Translations under genes and position numbers: made by a program | Part shown: piece after piece, positions 42,144 to 47,727 of the stretch | How positions within the stretch are numbered: position 1 is the stretch's first letter | How the letters are laid out: each line of letters starts with the position of its first letter | Origin: Photorhabdus khanii NC19 | GTDB taxonomy: Bacteria; Pseudomonadota; Gammaproteobacteria; Enterobacterales; Enterobacteriaceae | Reading direction: 5' to 3' | Assembly: GCF_000517265.1 (NCBI RefSeq) | Contig: NZ_AYSJ01000009.1 | Location: 47,623 to 95,349, forward strand | DNA: 47,727 nucleotides | Notes under the pieces: generated by a model | Told to the model about the DNA's origin: nothing | Seen by the model: the letters and a program-made list of their open reading frames with translations, nothing else | The model's database searches: none

Positions 42144-43310
42144 ATGCAACGCAAACTTACCCTTACACTGGCAACATCTATGATGATGTTTCCCCAAGTG
42201 GTGGAAACGATCTACAGCCCAGCGCTTACTCATATTGCTGAAGGGTTTCATGTCAGCGCGGAAATGGCCGCGCAAACGTTGTCCTGTTATTTCTTTGCTT
42301 TTGCTCTCGGCGTTGTGGTATGGGGACGAATGTGTGATGTTATTGGACGGCGTCCTACTATCCTTGCCGGACTAGCGTTATATATGTTGGCATCGATCTT
42401 AGCTGTCTTCTGCGATAGTTTTACCATATTATTGGTGGCGAGGGTGTTGGCAGCCTTTGGTGCGGCGGTGGGATCAGTGGGTACTCAGACCGCCATTCGT
42501 GATCAGTTCAGTGACTACGAATTGGCGCGGGTGTTTTCGGTGATGGGGATAGCTATAGCGGTTAGTCCGGCGATTGGTGTGCTGAGCGGTACGTTACTGA
42601 CCCATTATTGGGGCTATCAGGGCGTCTTTAGCGGCCTGGCGATATTAGCGGCGGTGTTGTTGGCTTATGCTGCATGGCAACTGCCAGAAACGCGCCCACA
42701 AGAGGTCGTAAAAAGCTCCTTTTTCGGTACTTTGAGCCGTATGACTAAAGATGGTGACATTTGGCACAGTGCATTGTTGGTCGCTTTATTCAATATCTGT
42801 ATGTTCAGTTATTACCAGTTAGCACCGTTCCGTTTTGAAACACTGGGTCTTCCTGCGCAATGGTTTGGCTATACAGGACTGGTGTTGGCAGCCGGTGTGG
42901 GTCTTGGCGCAGCCATTAACAAGCTTTTGATCGCCAAGCACTGGTTATTTACTGCGTTGCTGATACTAGCGTGTGTTTTGCTGCTTTCTGGCGGTATCTT
43001 GGTGTTTTTGCTGGAAGAAACGGTATGGTTTGTCTTGCCAATGATGCTGGTTGTGATGGCATATGGTATTGCCATTCCCAATATTCTAGCGCGTGCCCTG
43101 CGGCATTATAAAGATTGTATGGGAACGGCGGGGGCGATCCTTGGTTTGATGTATTACCTGATGTTAGGGGGCGGCCTAGTTCTGGCAGGGTTGGCGCAAC
43201 ACCTTGGCATGGTACTGACAATCAGCAGCATTTGTGCACTGATGCTGGCAGGGAGTATCGTACGTAGCGAACGGAAACTCGTCTTGCCAGAAGGTGAAAA
43301 CGAACGTTAA
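42144..43310 (+). CDS. MFS multidrug transporter, Bcr/CflA type
   Basis: The 388-residue, 12-helix inner-membrane protein starts at ATG 42144 (an upstream TTG at 42105 would add 13 residues). Loop 2-3 has the MFS motif GRMCDVIGRRPTILAGLALY. The YSPALTHIAEGFHVSAEMAA N-terminus and the GSVGTQTAIRDQFSDYELAR segment are typical of DHA1 Bcr/CflA efflux proteins, which export drugs or small metabolites against protons. It is divergently arranged with the NimR-like regulator, so it is probably inducible by the pump's substrate. Its last bases overlap the antisense end of a thioesterase remnant. Confidence 0.83.
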   Translation: MQRKLTLTLATSMMMFPQVVETIYSPALTHIAEGFHVSAEMAAQTLSCYFFAFALGVVVWGRMCDVIGRRPTILAGLALYMLASILAVFCDSFTILLVARVLAAFGAAVGSVGTQTAIRDQFSDYELARVFSVMGIAIAVSPAIGVLSGTLLTHYWGYQGVFSGLAILAAVLLAYAAWQLPETRPQEVVKSSFFGTLSRMTKDGDIWHSALLVALFNICMFSYYQLAPFRFETLGLPAQWFGYTGLVLAAGVGLGAAINKLLIAKHWLFTALLILACVLLLSGGILVFLLEETVWFVLPMMLVVMAYGIAIPNILARALRHYKDCMGTAGAILGLMYYLMLGGGLVLAGLAQHLGMVLTISSICALMLAGSIVRSERKLVLPEGENER

Positions 43311-43635
43311 ACGTTGGTCGGTGCTAAATGACCGGCCAACAACCGATGGAGCCTTGCGACTACGGAGTCATATTCCTCTGCCAGATACATATGTCCAACG
43401 TCAAAACTATGTTGTTGAAACTCTCCGCTTGCGATCTGGCGCTAATCAGCTAAATCTTGCTCATCAATCCAGTTATCACGGTTCCCCTGAAAAACAGCCA
43501 ACGGTGCCTGATAGCTGGTGCTTTGTGGAAATAGCAATTGGGCTGAAAGTAACAAATCTGCGCGGATTATCGGTAGGTAAAAATCGAGTAATACACTCTC
43601 GTTACGCAGCGTGTCGCTTATACCTCCATTAACTA
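43307..43635 (-). pseudogene. Type II thioesterase, C-terminal fragment cut by IS982
   Basis: Minus-strand translation from 43635 gives LRNESVLLDFYLPIIRADLL, then YQAPLAVFQGNRDNWIDEQD, LAD, a TAG stop, RQIASGEFQQHSFDVGHMYL and AEEYDSVVARLHRLLAGHLA, ending at TAA 43307-43309. This is the C-terminal half of a GrsT-like type II thioesterase, which clears misloaded NRPS or PKS carrier proteins. The catalytic histidine (GHMYL) is present. TAG replaces the tryptophan usual after LAD. The N-terminal half with the GHSMG serine is absent. Its 5' side is cut exactly at the IS982 end. It suggests that a non-ribosomal peptide or polyketide locus once lay here. The plus-strand 112-codon ORF opposite is accidental. 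Confidence 0.8.
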
Positions 43636-44624
43636 ACCTCAGCTTTGCTTAAGGATAGCGATTTCAGAATCACGTAAATTTAAGCTCGGTTTTTTCGGTT
43701 GGAATGGATATGCAATTAAGCCCGATACTACCTCCAACAAAAAGCCGACTATACTCCGATGTCGTGAATGTTCTATCTGAGAAATATTTTTCAATTGGTC
43801 ATTCACGGTCTCTATCAAAAAACGCTTTCTTAACATAATCTTATCCCAAATCGATAAAAACTTGGCTTTCCTATTGCAACGAACACTTGTGATAAGTGTT
43901 ATCCCTTCTGCCTCCAGTTCATCACTTAAAGCTTGTGATAAATACCCTTTGTCGCCATACAGATGTCCTGTTAATCCTTTTACCCATTCCTTAACCGGAT
44001 GGCGAGCATCTGTATTTCCCCGCGTTAATTTGACAGACAAACGCTCCCCACACTCATTAATGACTAAATGAAGTTTAAAACCATAAAACCCCCCCATACT
44101 GGTTTTCCCCCGTTGTGCTACCCCCTCAAAAACCTTATTTCGGGGAATACGAAGATTATGGCAAACGGCGATTTTGGTGGAGTCGATAAAAGCCATGCCT
44201 TGTGATTTTTCTTTGCGTGAAGAAAGAAAAGCGCACAACGGGATAATCGCGCTTTTCTTCAAGGTTATTATTCGGTTGTCACTGACCAGATGGGGGAAAT
44301 CAGCCTTAAGATACTGTTGCACATGCTCAATATAAAACGCTTTGAAATGACGATAGTGGCTCATGTGAAATAAAATGAGGAGCGTCATGATTTCACTCAG
44401 TGACAGGGAAGCGGCGCGATGGCGTTTAAGCAGGTTATTCTCGATGAGCTGTTGTTCCCAAAGCGGAATAAATTTTTGGCAAAAATCATCGACGCAGCAG
44501 TCAAGTTCTTCTAAAGTCATCATAGCCTGAGGATCTCCACGATTTTGTTTTCTATACAAAAACTTTGATCGTGCCTCGGGCTCTTAGTTCCTTTTTTCTT
44601 TCCTTTCTTAAGCAGAGTTCAGGT
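43636..44624 (-). mobile_element. IS982-family insertion sequence, complete
   Basis: The element is 989 bp long with imperfect terminal inverted repeats: ACCTCAGCTTTGCTTAAG at 43636-43653 and CTTAAGCAGAGTTCAGGT at 44607-44624 (complement ACCTGAACTCTGCTTAAG). It has a single transposase gene, the usual IS982 layout. I see no convincing target-site duplication at the ends, so one flank may have been rearranged or deleted after insertion. Confidence 0.88.
43639..44523 (-). CDS. IS982-family transposase
   Basis: The 294-residue product starts at ATG 44523 (MMTLEELDCCVDDFCQKFIP); an upstream TTG would add 12 residues. DDE catalytic residues are visible: Asp in MAFIDSTKIAVCHNLRIPRN, Asp in GHLYGDKGYLSQAL and Glu in FLIETVNDQLKNISQIEHSR. 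These segments and HYRHFKAFYIEHV are characteristic of IS982. No stop or frameshift is seen, so it may be active. The stop codon overlaps the left terminal repeat, as in other compact IS982 elements. Confidence 0.92.
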   Translation of the reverse strand: MMTLEELDCCVDDFCQKFIPLWEQQLIENNLLKRHRAASLSLSEIMTLLILFHMSHYRHFKAFYIEHVQQYLKADFPHLVSDNRIITLKKSAIIPLCAFLSSRKEKSQGMAFIDSTKIAVCHNLRIPRNKVFEGVAQRGKTSMGGFYGFKLHLVINECGERLSVKLTRGNTDARHPVKEWVKGLTGHLYGDKGYLSQALSDELEAEGITLITSVRCNRKAKFLSIWDKIMLRKRFLIETVNDQLKNISQIEHSRHRSIVGFLLEVVSGLIAYPFQPKKPSLNLRDSEIAILKQS

Positions 44625-44764
44625 TAAATACAGTCCATTATCATCAGAACGCCCATCAAATCGTTATCCATGCTTTGATTTGTATATCCGTTAATTTCGC
44701 CATACATCATTCCAATAATATCTTTGCTGTGGTGATATTATATGAGACTTTATAGTATTAAAAA

Positions 44765-44786
44765 AGTCCGCAATTACGCGGACTTA
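44765..44786 (-). terminator. Terminator of yicC
   Basis: An AAGTCCGC / GCGGACTT stem followed on the minus strand by a T run, 48 bp after the yicC stop. Confidence 0.8.
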
Positions 44787-44833
44787 GCGATGGTGGTGAG
44801 GTGTCGTGGGACTTTGTGAATTCGCCTGAAAAC

Positions 44834-45697
44834 TTACTCGATGTTTTGAATCTGCTCCCGCATCTGCTCAATCAGCACCTTCAATTCAATAGCGGAATTG
44901 GTGATATCGGCATTAATAGATTTAGATGCTAGAGTATTAGACTCGCGGTTAAATTCCTGCATCATAAAATCCAGACGACGGCCGACGGCCTCTTTTTTCT
45001 TCAGAATATTGTGGGTTTCTTTAACATGGGCGTCGAGGCGATCTAATTCTTCCGCCACATCAAGGCGTTGAGCCAACAAAACTAATTCTTGCTCAAGTCG
45101 GTTATTTTCGAGCTGTATCTGAGCTTCTTCCAGTTTGGTTTGTAGACGTTCCCGTTGCCATTGCATGATTTCAGGCATTTGCTGGCGAACTTTACTGACT
45201 TCTTCGGTGACAGCGTCCAGACGCTGTTCAATCATGGTCTTAAGTGCAGTCCCTTCGGTTTCACGGCTTTGAATAAAAGCATCCAGTGTTTTCTCCAGCT
45301 CTTCCAGCAATTGGGTACTGATAGCATCCAAATCCTGCTCTTCCGCTGCCATGACACCTGGCCAGCGTAGGATGTCAACAGGATTGATTTTACCTTCATT
45401 ACTCTGTTGTTTAACCCAATTCGCTGCATTTACCAGCTGTTTCGCTAAAGTTTCATTTAGAATGAGTTCGCCTTGAATGCGTGAGTCCAGTTCAAAACGC
45501 AGGTTGCACTCAACTTTTCCGCGAGTCAGACGGGAACGAATGCGTTCACGGATCACCGGTTCCAAGCTTCTGAATTGTTCTGGCAGGCGGATATAAGTCT
45601 CTAAATAACGCTGATTAACGGAGCGCAGTTCCCAAGCCGCATTGCCCCATTCACTTTTGATATCGTGCCGTGCAAAAGCAGTCATACTACGAATCAT
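44834..45697 (-). CDS. yicC: YicC-family endoribonuclease
   Basis: The 287-residue product matches E. coli YicC in length and sequence: MIRSMTAFARHDIKSEWGNA start, LRSVNQRYLETYIRLPEQFR, and the C-terminal EAVGRRLDFMMQEFNRESNT and LIEQMREQIQNIE. YicC proteins form hexamers that bind and cleave RNA and are linked to decay of the small RNA RyhB. A long helical part lies at about residues 150-230. It diverges from rph, 125 bp away, the usual enterobacterial order yicC / rph-pyrE. No defects. Confidence 0.95.
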   Translation of the reverse strand: MIRSMTAFARHDIKSEWGNAAWELRSVNQRYLETYIRLPEQFRSLEPVIRERIRSRLTRGKVECNLRFELDSRIQGELILNETLAKQLVNAANWVKQQSNEGKINPVDILRWPGVMAAEEQDLDAISTQLLEELEKTLDAFIQSRETEGTALKTMIEQRLDAVTEEVSKVRQQMPEIMQWQRERLQTKLEEAQIQLENNRLEQELVLLAQRLDVAEELDRLDAHVKETHNILKKKEAVGRRLDFMMQEFNRESNTLASKSINADITNSAIELKVLIEQMREQIQNIE

Positions 45698-45822
45698 GAT
45701 TCGTTCCCATTTAAATAAAAGATTAAGGGATTATAACGCTCGTTGTAGATGCAGGATAGGCATTAGCCCTGTTAGGCCGTATAATGCGCCCCCAATAATG
45801 ATTTAACAACGGAGATAACACT

Positions 45823-46539
45823 ATGCGCCCAGTAGGAAGAGCGGCAGAGCAAGTGCGCCCTATCACTATAACCCGTAATTACACTAAGCATGCGGAAGGT
45901 TCGGTTCTGGTGGAGTTTGGGGATACGAAAGTGTTATGTAATGCATCCGTTGAAGAAGGGGTTCCCCGTTTCCTGAAAGGTCAGGGACAAGGTTGGGTTA
46001 CGGCTGAATATGGCATGTTACCGCGCTCTACTCATACCCGAAATGCCCGTGAGGCAGCCAGAGGAAAACAGGGGGGGCGTACTATGGAAATCCAGCGTTT
46101 AATCGCCCGTTCGCTGCGCGCCGCTGTTGATCTGAAAAAACTAGGTGAATACACCATTACTCTGGATTGTGATGTGATCCAGGCTGATGGTGGTACCCGC
46201 ACAGCTTCTATAACGGGCGCTTGTGTGGCGCTGGTTGATGCGCTGGATAAAATAGTTGCAGCGGGTAAGCTAAAAGAAAGTCCACTGAAATCAATGGTTG
46301 CTGCGGTCTCTGTCGGTATTGTGGATGGTGAAGGCCGTTGCGATCTGGAATATGTGGAAGACTCAGCCGCTGAAACTGATATGAACGTCGTGATGATGGA
46401 AGATGGCCGGATGATTGAAGTGCAAGGCACTGCGGAAGGCGAGCCGTTTAGTCATGATGAATTGTTGTCCTTGTTGGCCCTTGCCAAGGGGGGATTAGAG
46501 GACATTTTTGAAGCGCAGAGAAATGCGTTGAAACAATAA
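45823..46539 (+). CDS. rph: Ribonuclease PH
   Basis: RNase PH is a phosphate-dependent 3'-5' exoribonuclease that trims tRNA 3' ends. The 238-residue product ([20 protein letters not shown]) has the conserved [20 protein letters not shown] region and the phosphate-binding [20 protein letters not shown] motif. It ends [15 protein letters not shown] and has full length, unlike the frameshifted rph of E. coli K-12. A GGAG site lies before the ATG. It is transcribed with pyrE; ribosomes translating the rph end influence the attenuator just downstream. Confidence 0.97.
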   Translation: MRPVGRAAEQVRPITITRNYTKHAEGSVLVEFGDTKVLCNASVEEGVPRFLKGQGQGWVTAEYGMLPRSTHTRNAREAARGKQGGRTMEIQRLIARSLRAAVDLKKLGEYTITLDCDVIQADGGTRTASITGACVALVDALDKIVAAGKLKESPLKSMVAAVSVGIVDGEGRCDLEYVEDSAAETDMNVVMMEDGRMIEVQGTAEGEPFSHDELLSLLALAKGGLEDIFEAQRNALKQ

Positions 46540-46547
46540 GTTGATCA

Positions 46548-46571
46548 GGCGACGTAATTGTCGCCTTTTTT
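46548..46571 (+). terminator. pyrE attenuator
   Basis: A GGCGAC / GTCGCC hairpin with a 6-base loop and a T6 run lies 9 bp after the rph stop and 50 bp before pyrE. This is the UTP-sensitive attenuator known from E. coli rph-pyrE: at low UTP, closely coupled ribosomes in rph prevent hairpin formation. Confidence 0.88.
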
Positions 46572-46620
46572 GTGTCTGTCGTGTAGCGGATAACCAAACT
46601 AAATAAGAGGAGAAACACCA

Positions 46621-47260
46621 ATGAAAGCCTATCAGCGCGAATTTATTGAGCTTGCGCTAAGAAAACAGGTGCTGAAGTTTGGGGAATTTACCCTGAAATC
46701 AGGACGTAAAAGCCCGTATTTTTTTAATGCCGGGCTGTTTAATACCGGGCGTGATTTGGCGTTAATCGGGCGTTTTTACGCGGCAACATTGTTGGATAGC
46801 GGTATTCAGTGTGATTTGTTGTTCGGACCAGCTTATAAGGGGATCCCAATTGCAACAACAACGGCGGTTGCATTGGCAGATCACTATGATATTAATATGC
46901 CGTATTGTTTTAATCGTAAGGAAGCTAAAGATCATGGTGAAGGTGGCACTTTGGTCGGTAGTCCACTTAAAGGAAATGTTGTTCTGGTTGATGATGTTAT
47001 TACCGCAGGCACAGCTATCCGTGAATCCATGGAGATTATCAAGCAGCATAATGCGACTCTTGCCGGCGTGATGATTTGTCTTGATCGTCAGGAGCGAGGG
47101 AAGGGGGAAATCTCGGCAATTCAGGAAGTTGAAAGGGATTACGGTTGCAAGTGTTTTCCATTATTACCCTGAATGTTTGATTAGTTATTTAGCTAGTCAG
47201 CCAGAGATGAAAGATCACCTGGATGCAGTGAAAGCATATCGTGAGCAGTACGGTATCTGA
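46621..47260 (+). pseudogene. pyrE: Orotate phosphoribosyltransferase, 3' end doubly frameshifted
   Basis: PyrE converts orotate and PRPP to OMP in pyrimidine synthesis. The frame from ATG 46621 matches E. coli PyrE up to ERDYGCK (about residue 178), including [18 protein letters not shown] and the PRPP loop [20 protein letters not shown]. It then goes out of frame and stops at 47172 (183 residues). The expected C-terminus is visible in other frames: SIITLN, then LISYLASQPEMKDHLDAVKA and YREQYGI, ending TGA 47258-47260. Adding one base near 47150 and one near 47180 restores exactly 213 residues, the E. coli length. Either the last 30 residues are truly lost or two single-base sequencing errors lie in short T runs. 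The active site is intact, so partial function is possible. Confidence 0.85.
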
Positions 47261-47304
47261 CAGTAAGCTTTAAAAAAACCCCTCCCCCAATAACGCATAG
47301 GTAT

Positions 47305-47466
47305 CTACACATCGTGCAACTGACCTAACACACTTGCGGCTAACCGGGTCAGTTCCTCTGCCCAGTATTCCCACAACAACTGTAACGTGTTTAGCTCCAC
47401 CGATAATTGAACTGGAATAGCCGGGGCGCTTTCTCGTCGCCCCCGTTTCTGTTGACGGTGGTTCAT
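47305..47466 (-). CDS. Small hypothetical protein, 53 residues
   Basis: From ATG 47466 the minus strand codes for 53 residues. The N-terminus is basic (MNHRQQKRGRRESAPAIPVQ) and a predicted helical, leucine-rich segment follows (LNTLQLLWEYWAEELTRLAA), ending LGQLHDV. The amphipathic pattern and codon periodicity look like a real protein. The start has only a weak GGTGATTAAGG upstream. I do not recognise the family. It faces pyrE tail-to-tail, 44 bp away, and lies at the edge of DNA without core genes. A 70-codon frame overlapping it (47270-47482) looks less protein-like. Confidence 0.45.
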   Translation of the reverse strand: MNHRQQKRGRRESAPAIPVQLSVELNTLQLLWEYWAEELTRLAASVLGQLHDV

Positions 47467-47727
47467 GACTGGCCTTAATCACCTTGCCCTGATGTTCTCT
47501 TCATCATTTCCTCTCTGTAAACGACCCATGCCCACAATATCCATACTCACCTTTAAAACCCCCCGTAGCACCATTCCCCTTCTGGTTTGCCACCCGGACT
47601 CCACATCATGACCCTGCCCCTTTATCCCCTTAAAAAACGATTCGCTGTTCCACAACCAGCTTTACCATTAAACCACCTCAGATGGACCCATTTCCTCTCC
47701 CACCTTCATTGAAGCGGTCCAATGGGC
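47467..47727. other. Unassigned DNA at the right edge
   Basis: No clear gene is visible. On the minus strand, about 47610-47515, a short open stretch (QKGNGATGGFKGEYGYCGHG, then SFTERK) looks protein-like, but stops interrupt it on both sides. It may be a decayed accessory gene that continues beyond the window. Confidence 0.3.

Noticed and set aside
43294-43632. 112-codon plus-strand ORF after the Bcr/CflA-type pump
   Set aside because: The opposite strand clearly codes for a thioesterase fragment; the plus-strand product has no protein-like pattern.

Overview
The window is about 48 kb of an AT-rich enterobacterial chromosome. The proteins closely resemble those of Escherichia coli (same lengths for GyrB, FdoG, SelA and a repaired PyrE). 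The accessory genes point to the Morganellaceae, most likely Photorhabdus or a close relative: a solitary T6SS hcp, a family of O-methyltransferases, a type II thioesterase remnant, and IS30 and IS982 elements. The genus is inferred from gene content and not proven.

Region 1 (1-1694) is decaying accessory DNA. It holds a partial IS30-family transposase, a frameshifted small membrane-protein gene, and an hcp gene with a premature TGA. Region 2 (1695-12274) is the conserved replication and translation core. dnaA-dnaN-recF-gyrB runs on the minus strand, and rpmH-rnpA-yidD-yidC then mnmE run on the plus strand. The two clusters diverge from a 691-bp intergenic region rich in GATC and DnaA boxes.

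Region 3 (12275-28902) begins with a hipBA toxin-antitoxin pair and a small alpha/beta hydrolase. It continues with a selenium and formate block: fdhD diverging from fdoG-fdoH-fdoI, then fdhE-selA-selB. FdoG carries an in-frame TGA for selenocysteine with a hairpin directly downstream, and the genes that place selenocysteine there (selA, selB) lie a few kb away. Three paralogous O-methyltransferase genes on the minus strand are wedged between fdoI and fdhE, which are adjacent in E. coli.

Region 4 (28903-44760) is a mosaic of transport, regulation and mobile remnants. It has a membrane sulfatase-fold protein, a collapsed yegU next to yegV, a drug-type MFS pump and a rhuM remnant. A SufR-like cysteine-rich regulator diverges from another MFS pump. 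Next come a stand-alone FtsK motor without membrane domain, an AbiE toxin-antitoxin operon, and fragments of a group II intron reverse transcriptase and a Tn3 transposase. A NimR-like regulator diverges from a Bcr/CflA-type pump, followed by a thioesterase remnant cut by an IS982 element.

Region 5 (44765-47727) returns to core genes: yicC diverging from rph-pyrE, with the pyrE attenuator. The pyrE 3' end reads as doubly frameshifted. After pyrE there is a small unknown ORF and unassigned DNA.

The most unusual items are the soluble FtsK-motor paralog, the methyltransferase array inside the formate dehydrogenase locus, the pyrE frameshifts, and the row of recently broken accessory genes.
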